Source: Neoscytalidium dimidiatum (Eukaryota > Ascomycota > Dothideomycetes > Botryosphaeriales > Botryosphaeriaceae). Taken from it: a stretch of 64,000 bases of DNA. Positions 46,643 through 58,139 of the stretch are shown here, one piece after another (the first letter of the stretch is position 1; the number at the start of each line of letters is the position of its first letter). A program made the translations under genes and the position numbers. Location: contig CM074705.1 of NCBI GenBank assembly GCA_037367355.1, positions 2,170,001 through 2,234,000 on the forward strand. The letters run 5' to 3'. Under the pieces are notes generated by a model. It worked only from the letters and a program-made list of their open reading frames with translations, did not search any database and had not been told where the DNA came from.

Positions 46643-46714
46643 ACTTCCACTTCCACTTCCACTTCCACTTCCACTTCCACTTCCACTTCCACTTCCACTT
46701 CCACTTCCACTTCC
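46643..46714 (+). repeat. ACTTCC hexanucleotide microsatellite, 12 copies
   Basis: Twelve perfect tandem ACTTCC units (72 bp), followed by one variant unit GTTTCC. It lies about 0.8 kb upstream of the cyclase-family gene and 1.2 kb upstream of the orphan gene. Confidence 0.97.
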
Positions 46715-47528
46715 GTTTCCAATTGTGGGGTCATCGCTTCTCAGATGTTTAAGGACTTCACTCGGCCTCTATCCCCACCCAGCTGCGTCACTTCCCCGCT
46801 CAACGAGTGACTGAATTACGGTCCTTTCTCGGCTCTTCCACCAAAGACAATTAGCACCATACTATCCGGAAATGCCAAGACGAAAAGAGCACAACGACTG
46901 CTGATGAGCAATAACCACGACATTGCCACGTAGTGATGGCCAACTGCGGTCTTCGTGACCAGGTGAACGGCTCCAATTATTTCTCGAAACTATAGTCGAC
47001 ATTAGATTTCGAAGCTGGGAAAGATTAGCCTTCCCGAGTAGGTCCACTACTACTTAAAGCACAAACAAAGCATAATGAAGGCCGTTCAACACATTTAGAA
47101 TTTTATTCCAGACTTACAGGCCTCCATCAACCGTGCAAACCGCAGAAGCCTTGTGTCTTGGGACTAGTCTCCGTTCCCATCAACCAGTAAACCAACCCAC
47201 CAACCCCGCATCAAGTTCTAGCTTCTCCGCATTTCGGCAAAGCGGAACCCGACGGTACTCGCTGCATGGATATCGATCTTGCGTCTGCACTTCCAGGTTC
47301 CCGGTAACGAAGAGACAAAAAGAGCAAAGAGCCTCGTCAAGAAATGACGCCGCTTTCACTGCGGTGGGGTAGCTAGGACCTGTTTCCGAGGATGTAACCT
47401 ATAAGGTAAACATGATTGAACCCCGACTCTACCCTCTCGTCACTATCCCCCTTCTACCAGCCCTCTCTCGCCGCCAGAAAAAAGTCGTCACCTACACCAG
47501 CGATCGACCCAATCGATCCATCAACACC

Positions 47529-48789
47529 ATGTCCACCCCCAAACCCCCACCGCCCCAACAGTCCGCCCTCTCCGCTGCCGCCGCGCGTCTCTCCACCCTC
47601 GCCTCGCACCTGACTCCCCACAACCCCACCACCACCACCCATCCACCTCCCTACACCTCCTTCGACGCCCTCCCGCCCGTCCCGAACCAGCCGCAAGGCT
47701 GCGCATGGGGGCTCTGGGGCGCCTCGGACGAGCTGGGCACGCTCAACCTCCTCACGCCCGCGCGGGTGCGGGCCGCGCGCTCCGAGATCCAGACCGGCGC
47801 GAGCGTCCAGCTGGACTGGCCGCTGCACAACGTGCAGTTCCCCGGGTTCGGGCGCAAGCCGTTCGAGCAGAAGGTCGTGGACCTCCTGCCGCCGCTGGGG
47901 TTCAAGGCGCTGGACGACGAGGTGTATGTGAACACGCAGAGCGGGAGTCAGTGGGATAGCTTGAAGCATGTATGTCGTTCCAAACTCCAATTGTGGACAG
48001 GGTGTAGAGTGAAAAGACTGACGGAGAGTGGGAAAAAAAAATTCAGTTCGCGCACCAGAAAACAGGGATGTACTACAACGGACTCTCGCACGAGGATGCC
48101 GTCAAGACGACCAGGAACGGCATCCACAAGTGGTGCGAGCGCGGCGGAATCGTGGGCCGCGGCGTGCTCGTCGACTGGGTTTTTCCTGCTCCCCGTTTCC
48201 AACCACCACCAAGATCTCAAGACTGATACAGAGTAGCTCCGCTGGTACGAGCACAAGCACGGCAACCCTCCCTCCCCGATAACCCGCCACAAGATCCCCG
48301 CCTCCGAGCTGGAAGAAACGCTCAAATACCAAGGCACGACGACGCGGCCGGGTGACATCATGCTCGTGCGGAGCGGCTACGTGCGATGGCACGAGTAAGC
48401 AGCCTCGCCTCCCCTCCCCTCCCCACCTCTCTGACCATCCCAGCACCGCCGGTCCCGAAGAGCGCAAAAAGGGAACCCAAGACCAGTCCATCGCAATCGG
48501 CCTGCAGAACAACGAGACCACCGTACGCTGGCTGTACGACCGGCACTTCGCCGCCGTGGCGGGCGACACGGTGGCATTCGAGGCGTGGCCGCCGCCGCTT
48601 GAGAGCGGCTGGTGCCTGCACGAGTGGCTGCTGGTGCAGTGGGGCACGCCCATCGGCGAGATGTGGGACCTGGAGAAGCTGAGCCGAAAGTGCGAGGGCG
48701 AGAAGCGCTGGACCTTCTTCCTGACGAGCGCCCCGCTGCATGTCGAGGGCGGGATTGGGAGTCCTCCGGGGGCGATCGCTATTTTTTGA
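47529..48789 (+). CDS. Cyclase-family protein (PF04199 type)
   Basis: Probable hydrolase or cyclase related to bacterial kynurenine formamidase/polyketide cyclases, 358 residues. Exons are 47529-47969, 48047-48178, 48237-48394 and 48444-48789. Landmarks are CAWGLWGASDELGTLNLLTP, SQWDSLKHFAHQKTGMYYNG, GIVGRGVLVDW, GDIMLVRSGYV and a C-terminal FEAWPPPLESGWCLHEWLL block. These match the fungal branch of the family. The classical HxGTHxDxxxH metal motif is not present: the aligned segment reads QSGSQWDSLKH, so at least two metal-ligand His are absent. The substrate is unknown. I start at the ATG with an ACC context (MSTPKPP); an upstream in-frame ATG at 47412 would add 39 basic residues, conceivably a mitochondrial presequence. 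Confidence 0.85.
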
Positions 48790-49079
48790 CGACTGCTGAT
48801 GGGCGAGGTTTTGAACGGGAAAGAGTGCTGTGGTGTGCCGGATTCGTAACCTGTGAATGCTTGTACAGTCCACTGTTGAATCTGAAAATAATGCCTGAGC
48901 AAAACCCCGTTCTTACAAGTATTTTGGCTCTTCAGAAGAACCGTAATATTATCATAAAATAAAAAAGGTATCTACTTGCCAGCCAAGTAACTCCAGAATA
49001 TTCCTTTTTGGCCCAACCTTAACGCCACATATATGCTCGCAAACCGCAGTGCGCTACAATTCCGACAAGACAGCCATAA

Positions 49080-50277
<1,198 letters not shown>

Positions 50278-50649
50278 GTTAGAGGTTGTGAACGGGGCCT
50301 GCAGAGTCCGGGGCAGGGAGCTGTGTCGCTGTTGCAGAGGGCTGGACTGGGCGCGGCATGAAGTTGCCCGATATTTTTTGCTGCGAGAGTGACAGGGTCT
50401 GCTTATCGATAGGCCGCGGGCATCGGCATTGCATCGGCAGCTTACTTCAACGCGCTTTAAGTGCAGTGGCCCTTGCATGACGCGTCGACTCCGCGTCCTC
50501 CCGTCTTCCCGTCTGAAGTCAGGTCCATTTCCGCTCGCTTCTGGAATCGGGACTCCACAAGCTCTTACATCACATCACCTTCACTCCTCCAATTGGCTGA
50601 CTTCCTCAGGAACCTCACAAGTAAAGGGCTTCAACGAGCTCATCATCCA
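50278..50649. promoter_or_regulatory. Shared divergent promoter of DIM1 and APN1
   Basis: A 372-bp region between two head-to-head start codons must contain both promoters and 5'UTRs. No TATA box was seen; it has pyrimidine-rich stretches near the APN1 side. Confidence 0.6.
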
Positions 50650-52403
50650 ATGGCGGGCTCATCACCAGAATTATCCTCTCCACCTTCGGGAACTGAAGTA
50701 ACGTCACTGGCTACTACTGCTATCAAGAGTGAGACCGCTGCAAAGAAGGCCAATCCCAGGAAACGAGGATCAGAACAAGTCAGTGCATCAGCAGGACGTG
50801 CCAAACGAGCAGCTCGGGGAGTACAGCCGAGTTACGCCGAGGAAAGTGAAGAAGAAGAGCTTGACGAAATCGTCACCACCGCACCAATAAAGCGCGCTGC
50901 AGCCCAGAACGGCAAGAAGTCATCCGCAAAGAGAGCCGCCAAAGTTAAGGTCGAGGAGACAGCTGAGGTTGAGGTTGAACTTACCGCCGAGAAGAAGTCA
51001 GGCAAAAAGGCAGCCGCTAAAGTCAAAGCTGAGGTTGAGGAGGAGCTGAAAGAGGAAGAGCACGACGAAGCGGACGGCACCACTAAAAAGAAGGTTACGC
51101 GGAAGCGAAAGACCAAAGAGGATAAGGAGGCCGAGATGGTCCCATTAGCAGCAAGGACAGTGGGCAGCAAACTGTTCGTGGGTGCACACGTGAGCGCGGC
51201 TGGAGGTACTATTCCCGACCCTAGAGCTAGCAAGAGTTGCACCTAACTATATTTCTTGCAGGTGTCCAAAATGCGGTCATGAACTCCGTTCATATCGGGT
51301 AAGGCATCTGAACAATATTATCATCAGTTCGCTGTAGTTAATGCTTTCACAGAGCCAACGCTTTCGCCTTGTTCCTTAAGTCTCAGCGCAAATGGCAAAA
51401 CCCGGCCATTACCGATGAAGCAATCGCCATGTTCAAACAACATTGCAGCCATCATAAGTACGAGAGTGCCAAGCACGTCGTCCCCCACGGCTCATATCTC
51501 GTCAATCTCGCCCACACGGACGCCACCCGCGCGAAACAAGCGTACGACTCCTTCTTAGACGACCTCACCCGGTGCCACAAGCTCGGCATCCAGCTCTACA
51601 ACTTCCACCCAGGCAACGCCGCGAGCTCCACGCGGGCCGAAGCCCTCCAACAGCTCGCATCCCAGCTCAACGCCGCGCACAAAGACCCCTCGACCGGCAC
51701 CGTCCTGACGCTGCTCGAAACGATGGCCGTCTTCGAGGGCAACACGATCGGCGGCACCTTCGAGGAGCTGGCCGCCATCATCGCCCAGGTCGACGACAAG
51801 TCGCGCGTGGGCGTCTGCCTCGACACCTGCCACGTCTTCGCCGCCGGCTACGACCTCCGCACGCCCCAGACCTTCGCCGACACGCTCGCCAAGTTCGACA
51901 AGACCATCGGCCTGCCGTACCTCCGGGCGCTCCACATCAACGACTCCAAGGCCCCGCTCGGCTCCGGCCGCGACTTGCACGCCAACATCGGAACGGGCTT
52001 CCTGGGGCTGCGCGCTTTCCATAACATCATGAATGAGCCGCGCCTGCAGGGGCTGCCGATGGTGCTGGAAACGCCGATTGACAAGCCGGATCCTAAGGAT
52101 CCGAAGAAGACCGTCGAGGATAAGGGCGTGTGGGCGGCGGAGATCAAGCTGCTGGAGAGCCTGGTGGGCATGGACCCAGAAAGCGAGGAGTTCAAGAGGC
52201 TGGATAGAGAGTTGCAGGAAAAGGGGAAGGGCGAGAGGGAAAGGGTGCAGGATCAGGTGGACAGGAGGGAGGAGAAGAAGAAAGCGAAGGCGGGAAAGGA
52301 CGCCTCGAAGAAGAAAAGCGGGGCAACGCTGAAAGACATGTTTGCCAAGTCGAAGGCGAAGAAAGGAAAGAAGGATGAGAGCTCTGGTGAAAGCAGCGAG
52401 TGA
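50650..52403 (+). CDS. APN1: APN1, endonuclease IV family AP endonuclease
   Basis: Zinc-dependent apurinic/apyrimidinic endonuclease and 3'-phosphodiesterase of base-excision repair, in nucleus and possibly mitochondria. 547 residues; exons are 50650-51205, 51262-51298 (37 bp) and 51353-52403. The TIM-barrel core starts GSKLFVGAHVSAAGGVQNAV and shows ANAFALFLKSQRKW, VVPHGSYLVNLA, YNFHPGNA, LLETMAVFEGNTIGG, VGVCLDTCHVFAAGYDLR, HINDSKAPLGSGRDLHANIG and MVLETPID, covering the expected His, Glu and Asp zinc ligands. About 180 residues of Lys/Ala/Glu-rich sequence precede the core (KKANPRKRG, KRAAK), and a basic tail (KSKAKKGKKDE) follows; both suit nuclear import. The start is the first in-frame ATG (MAGSSPELS). 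The microexon is needed to keep the core in frame. Confidence 0.95.
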
Positions 52404-54872
52404 AGAGTCGTGAAGTGGCTGCAAGGCGGGCGTCGGATGGACTTTCAGCGTGGCGTGCAAAAAGGGCTATACGGAGGGAAAGCCGCTGCGGCGATGAGCA
52501 GCGTATAGTAGTCACGGTCCATCCCGAACACTGCAGAAAAGCAGAACGTGCTTGAAAGGCACACCGAAAAAATTAGATACCTGAGGCAGCCAATATACCA
52601 TTCACATGCTGCTCTATACAGCACGAGGTTGATACGCCAAAGTTGATCCCATAAGAGTGGCCTGATGCTTGCTGATCATTCCCCTAATCAGCCCTACGCC
52701 TCCCTCCCGCACAGCAATGCGCCAGCCGCTCGGAACCAACGATCAACCGAACGTCCAAGACACGGCATAATGCGCCTTAACCGCAACGGCGTGAAGACGA
52801 ACCCGGTACAGCGTACCCGCGAAGAGGGCATAGGCGCCCAAGTACTTTTTTACGAATATACTTTCACCCCTCCTCGATCCTTCGCGAGAAAAAAGCCGCG
52901 CGGCAGTGGAAAAAGCGTGCACACTTGAGCATTCTCCTCACGAAAAAATAGGAACCGTTTAACGGCAGGACTATTCATGCAGTCGTTGCACTAAGCGTTG
53001 GTCTGTCCTCATGCGCTTTAATTAAAATACGATCACCGGTACCCGCTTCCCGCTTCTTGAGACCTTCTTCCCATTAACCTTAAGCCCCCGCCTTATCGAT
53101 TTTCCCTCACGAACAGAGACATGTAGGCCCGGATATGTCGGGTTGCCGGTTCTCGTACTCGGAAGGCGGCGGGGGGTTGCGGATGCGTCCATCTAAGCGC
53201 CGCCGTACTCCCATCCGACAGCTGGCACGATTGGACGCCCAGCAAGCATCATCTTTCCTGCTAGCGCAGGCGCTAAGCAGGCATCACTCTCTCACATACA
53301 CACACATTCAACTGCCGACCTGTGCTTTTCCCTTCCTCTCCTCCATTCTCGCGAGGCGTCAATACCGTCGTACCTGCATTAGCGCCCACATCGGCGACGA
53401 TGGAGGGGGGGGGCGTGCGGCGCCTCCTGCGCATCCCACACCAACCAAATTCCAACAGGCACGAAAAAAAAAAAAAAAAAGACAGAACTGCGACAAAACG
53501 TCACGAGGCGTATCATCGCGTCGCGAGGCGATCGTATCACAAGGCTGAAGCTCACCCCATCCCATCCCTTCGGATCGGTCCTGAAGGAGAAAAGGAAAGA
53601 AGGTGCGGCGGTTGTCCCGCCGCCTTGACCAACAGCCGATACCCAGCACGGCAAATGCGATGGCGCTCTCAAGCTACTGGGAGGGAAAATAAAAATTAAA
53701 AAAAAAAATAAAGTTGTCCGTGAACCCAATGTGCTCTCTTTCTCTCGGGCAATCCAGCTACCGGAGAGACTAGAGAAAATAAGTAAGCGATGACGAAGCG
53801 TCGAGAGAGAGAGAAGGGGGGGGGGAAAAAAAAAAAACTCGTCTTAACGGTCTGTGTCGTACTTGTCGTCTCATTCGTCGGAAGTGATCCCAGACGCGTC
53901 TTCATACACTTTTGGAAGGAGGTAGCGTTTGGGGCTAAGATTTCAAATTATTGCTCGTCTTAACCCGCTTTCGGCGCTTTTTCCCTCCCCTTCCCACACA
54001 CCAACCACACCATAACGGTCTCTTCCTATAGGTTCCAAGTTTTAAAAGTCTGCCGATCTTATTGTGTCGCCGCAGGTGGGGGATCTGCGATAGCACCCGT
54101 GTTCCGAGACCTTATCTTAGTCACTATTGGGACTCAAGTGTGATTTATACGTGATGGTGATGCAAGGAGGTGGGGTATCTAGCTATGATTTTCCAGGCTC
54201 TCGCGCAAGGCTAGAGAGCAGCTCACAGTTATGCTAATATATGCAGGGTACAGTAACGATACCATCGAGTCCAGCCGAAAAGAAGTTAAAAGTGGTAGAG
54301 AGAGGAAAGAATAATGAAAGAAAAGGATGGAGAAATACAAAATCTCGAAAGTTAAGAAAGTAGTGATTCAAGTAGATGATGTTTCTGTGCTCTGGTATAG
54401 ACCATCAGAAGCCGGTTCCCAAATGGTATCTTTCCCTTTTTTTAACCCCACCTCTGGCCCTTTTCGCCAACTGCCAAGCCTTCCGTGTATAGCTCCGGCA
54501 GATAACTCCCATGTCCAAGGCACCCGTTGTTCCTGCTGGTTCCACCAAACTCTGGTCAGACTGTTCCGCCTCCTGCTGTTATCCTTTCCCATGTCACGAA
54601 CTAGGGGGAAAACCACTATAGTGACGAGGAAAGAAAAACCCGTACAACTGATACTTCCCGGAATCCGGGCACCCATGCAAAAAATATGTCAAACTTCCAT
54701 GTCAAAAGAAAATTCGTCGCGACATGACGCAGATTTTCCCCTTACGCGCATTGAATGCACAAGAGAGGCCCAACTCTAATCCCAATGCTAACACAAAACA
54801 CTATTTGGGAGCGCGTTCCAGGCCGTTAAAAGACTTGCCGCATCATGCGGCTGAGTATGTTGCGGAGGAAAC
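52404..54872. other. Long convergent intergenic region (2.5 kb)
   Basis: Between the 3' ends of APN1 and the minus-strand membrane protein gene. It contains runs of A or G (53464-53480, about 53700-53708, 53818-53837) and GA-rich stretches. ORFs at 53135-53548, 53322-53699 and 54327-54779 have no recognised features. No transposon ends or RNA genes were seen. Confidence 0.5.
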
Positions 54873-57137
54873 TCAGCGAGCAAGCCCGTAGGCATACGCT
54901 GCTGTCCTCCGCTTGCTAGGGCTATCGGTTCCGTTCGTTGTTGTACCCGTGCTCTCGTCAACAAGCCCCTTCCACCAATCAGACCCCTGGCTGTTCCTTG
55001 GTAGGTCAGGGACATCATAAGGGTCGTAATTGGACGCCACAGCTAACACCTCAGGGCGATCGAGATCGAATGGATCACTCTTGCCTCGTGTAGCACGACT
55101 CATGGCCGTTCTCCTCCTGCTTTCCCAACCGCTTGCTCGGCTGTTGCGCGAGCTATTGTTGTAGTAGCTTGCAGGGCTGTCTTGCGGATTGAGCCAAGAA
55201 GATCGGTAAGTCGACGTCGTCGGCAGGGGTTCCTGAGGCTGCATTGCCATGGCCATGATATTGTTGGCGCTCGGAAGAGGGATCGGTCCTACAGGGCTCT
55301 TCCCGGAGTCCAGGCTGGCTTGACGCGAAGACGGGAGGATATAGATACTCGCAGCATCGTTTTCCTGTTGTTTTGTGGACGTCTCCGTAGCATACTTATC
55401 CGTGAAAGGATTATTACTCTTGGCGGGGCGAAGCGGAGGGATGTTCGCGGAGGGATGGTGCGGCGAGTTATATCCCGAGTCTTCGGAGTACCAAGATGAG
55501 CGAGCGTGCGACATGGCATTGGTAGCGCTGCTCTGAGTGCGAGCGTGCGAGGCCACCCTAGCCACAGGTGGGAGTGTGAGACTATTTCGCCGGTAGTCTG
55601 CGTCCGATATTGAGCCAGTGGAAGCGCGCTTGGGAGGATCCAAGAAAGGGTTTTCCGACGGGTTGCTTGCAGGAAATTGGAATTCTGGTGTGGGCTGACG
55701 CCACCTTGCGCTGCCGGGCGTCAACGGGGCCCGCTGTTGCTCGTTGAGACCGTCACCCAACAGTACGGACTTGGGTGTCCGAACTCTCGGTGAGGGACTA
55801 GGAGCGTCGGGGTTGGTTATGTGATATTGCAGCGGTACTGGATCTCTAAATGGATTCAATGTCTCGGGCAAGTCTTCCAACTGCGGCGGCGTAGGAGAAT
55901 AAAACGACGGAATGCTATCGGTGGATACAGCGCGGCCTCTCCGTTCTGGAATTGGGTTGGGTTGCTTCTTCAGCTTCTGTCTGATGGCAGCAAAACGACC
56001 GGGCGGTGGTTGCGAAGGAGCGCTCGCAGAGCGCAGATGCCGCGTTGAACCTGCAGAACCTGCAGAGCTGTATGAAGATCGTGAGACCGGCTCAAACGCA
56101 GGCGATTCAGGTGCTCTTCTAGCCAGATCCTCGGTGCTGGAAGGCCTGAATCCCGCCTTTGTGGCGAAGCTTGCTCGGAAGGCAGCCCATCTAGCGGCGA
56201 TAACCGAGAAAGGACGTGCTTGAGATTCTGCCAAACTTCCTTCTCTTGCTTCATTTTTCTCGTCCTGCTCTTCCTCCCTTCGTTTTCTCCTTTTCAGGCA
56301 GAACAGAATCAGAGCGACGATAGCAGCGAGGCCAACTAGAACGCCAATCACAATTCCAGCGATCGCACCGGGAGAAAGTGAGGAATGATCACTGGAGGAG
56401 CCGTTGTGGGTTCCTGATCTGGATCCCTCGGACCCGCCGGCGATAGAAGGAAAGGTAGAGTCGGAAGCAGCAGCGGTGGGCTGTGAAACAGTGAAAGTAG
56501 ATGAAGAGACGACTGAGACGACTGCAGTCGAAGTGTCAGATCTTCCTGTCCGTGCAGTGGAGGTGGGCAAAGTGCTAGGTGGAAGAAGTATGCTCAAAGT
56601 AGCAGAACTTGCAGGCTGGGAGGCAGAAGAGCTAGTAAAGGCAATGAAGCCAGTCGCCGTCGTCGCCGCCGCGAACCTGGTCGACGGCGAACTGGGTACA
56701 AGAGAAGGCTGAGCAGACCCAACAGGGCCAGGCTCTGACCGAACAGGCTCTGACGGGGCAGGTTCGGAGGGTACAGGCCGACTCTCTTCAGCATGAGACG
56801 GCGCGGGTGGCAGCAAAGACGAGAGCGGCGACGAAGACAGAGGAGCAGCAGGAGCTGGAACGGGAGAAGGGGGCTCAGTCGACGACAGTGGAGGAGCTGC
56901 CGTCGAGAGCACCGCGGTGGTTTGCGTACCTGGCGCGGCCGGCGTCGAAGTGGCAGGAGAGGTTGCGGTCTGGTTGGAGGGGGGGGGGTTCAGCTCAGCT
57001 ACACGGTGCACTTTTCTGGTGGTGCCGGGGCTGGGGGTTTGAGTACGTACATTATCGGCCAGCAGGGTCGAGGTACGGCGGACGCGGGTGCACCGGCGCC
57101 CGTTGACGGTGGTGATGGTGCTCGGGGGAGAGGCCAT
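54873..57137 (-). CDS. Single-pass Ser/Thr/Pro-rich membrane protein
   Basis: No enzyme domain recognised; 754 residues in one exon. Residues 1-250 are Ser/Thr/Pro/Ala-rich with short PSEP-type repeats, likely heavily O-glycosylated if exposed. A single helix at about 257-280 (AIAGIVIGVLVGLAAIVALILF) is followed by the stop-transfer KRRKRR. The remaining 470 residues are polar and disordered-looking, with repeated NPFxDP/NPF motifs (LNPFRDPVP, ENPFLDPPK, SNNPFTDKY), which are EH-domain or endocytic-type motifs. Layout resembles fungal wall-stress-sensor or Mid2-like proteins and many uncharacterised ascomycete genes. Odd point: no N-terminal signal peptide is visible from the ATG at 57137, so it may have an unseen upstream exon or be inserted without one. 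Confidence 0.75.
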   Translation of the reverse strand: MASPPSTITTVNGRRCTRVRRTSTLLADNVRTQTPSPGTTRKVHRVAELNPPPSNQTATSPATSTPAAPGTQTTAVLSTAAPPLSSTEPPSPVPAPAAPLSSSPLSSLLPPAPSHAEESRPVPSEPAPSEPVRSEPGPVGSAQPSLVPSSPSTRFAAATTATGFIAFTSSSASQPASSATLSILLPPSTLPTSTARTGRSDTSTAVVSVVSSSTFTVSQPTAAASDSTFPSIAGGSEGSRSGTHNGSSSDHSSLSPGAIAGIVIGVLVGLAAIVALILFCLKRRKRREEEQDEKNEAREGSLAESQARPFSVIAARWAAFRASFATKAGFRPSSTEDLARRAPESPAFEPVSRSSYSSAGSAGSTRHLRSASAPSQPPPGRFAAIRQKLKKQPNPIPERRGRAVSTDSIPSFYSPTPPQLEDLPETLNPFRDPVPLQYHITNPDAPSPSPRVRTPKSVLLGDGLNEQQRAPLTPGSARWRQPTPEFQFPASNPSENPFLDPPKRASTGSISDADYRRNSLTLPPVARVASHARTQSSATNAMSHARSSWYSEDSGYNSPHHPSANIPPLRPAKSNNPFTDKYATETSTKQQENDAASIYILPSSRQASLDSGKSPVGPIPLPSANNIMAMAMQPQEPLPTTSTYRSSWLNPQDSPASYYNNSSRNSRASGWESRRRTAMSRATRGKSDPFDLDRPEVLAVASNYDPYDVPDLPRNSQGSDWWKGLVDESTGTTTNGTDSPSKRRTAAYAYGLAR

Positions 57138-57670
57138 CCATGCAGAGTGCGCTGACGTTCAACGTCAACGTCAACGTTTGCGGAGCAGCGGCATGAGAGG
57201 CTTCGAGCGAGCGGGTTCAGGGCAGCCGCATGGGCGGCGAGGGAAGGGTGGGAAAATAGCAGTCGGGGCCGGGAGTGGATATAGCAGCGGCGCGGCCGGG
57301 GTGCAAACACACGGATGGCAGATGTCTCTGGCCGCGGGATCAGCAGAAACGCGCCTTGGGGCGCGCGAGGGCCGGAAGCTGCATGGCCGCTGGAGTGGCG
57401 GGCGGTTGCGAAGGCGCAGGTGAAGCTTGCTGCGTTTCAGAGTGCCGGTTTGGGCATCGCCCTGGCCGCAGGCGCCGCAGCAGCGTCGCCGAAGCGAGCG
57501 CGGACGCTCATCGTCTCAGATGCGCCGCGACGCCCTCGCCAGGTTGGGCGAAGGCGCTGCTGATGCGGCCCTGGGGCTTGGAGACCGCGAGCGAGAGCCG
57601 GGCGCGGCGCGAAGCGCGTTGGGCAGGCAGCGGGCGCGCGGGCGGCAGCTGGGAATGCTCGTCGCCGGAG

Positions 57671-57718
57671 CGATGGGCGATGGGCGATGGGCGATGGGCT
57701 GCGATGCGATGCGATGCG
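57671..57718 (+). repeat. GATGGGC and GATGC tandem repeats
   Basis: Four tandem GATGGGC units followed, after a short spacer, by three to four GATGC units. Confidence 0.85.
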
Positions 57719-57830
57719 GTGGGAAAGCAGGCGGCAGGGCGGATGGGATCGACGTGGTGTCGCAGGCTGGCGCGCGTGTGGAGGCGGGTGCGGGCTGGCC
57801 AATCCATTGCTGGTGGTGGTGGTTTCTGGC

Positions 57831-57875
57831 GGTGCTGGGTGGTGCTGGGTGCTGGGTGCTGGGCGCTGGGGCTGG
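57831..57875 (+). repeat. GGTGCTG-type minisatellite
   Basis: Short imperfect tandem units of GGTGCTG and GTGCTGG in GC-rich intergenic DNA. Confidence 0.7.
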
Positions 57876-58139
57876 AGCTCGGCTGGCGTTGAGCTGGCGG
57901 GCTGTCGGCCCCAAAGGTGGAGCCCTACCGGGAAGGTGTTCTGGCAACGCCGGCCCACTTTCGCACGCACGCAGCTGCAGCCGCGCCCGCGCTGCTGCGT
58001 TGACCCATCCGGAAAATCAGCCGACGGTGCGCAACGTCGTGCTGTTAACGCTACGCCGCATCTCCTCGCATCCGTCGCGGCCATGTGGGCTTCGTTTCGC
58101 ATGAAACCTCCAAGATCCCTCACATCCTCCTAGCTAAGC

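Larger units (their letters stand above)
45400..47528. other. Divergent intergenic region (2.1 kb)
   Basis: Between the minus-strand orphan and the plus-strand cyclase-family gene. GC-rich to about 46250, then mixed. It contains the ACTTCC hexanucleotide repeat at 46643-46714. ORFs on both strands are short and without recognised features. Confidence 0.5.
57138..58139. other. Divergent intergenic region with minisatellites
   Basis: About 1 kb between the membrane protein gene (minus) and the 625-residue orphan gene (plus), very GC-rich. It holds the tandem repeats at 57671-57718 and 57831-57875. Long ORFs on both strands (for example 57427-58104 and 57437-58123) overlap almost completely and reflect composition. 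Confidence 0.55.

Noticed and set aside
51555..52460. 301-codon minus-strand ORF
   Set aside because: Antisense to the APN1 barrel, where all zinc-ligand motifs are on the plus strand.
57427..58123. Two overlapping ORFs of more than 220 codons on opposite strands
   Set aside because: Over 70 percent GC with minisatellites; both strands open by composition, no motif, and no room for promoters of both neighbours if genic.
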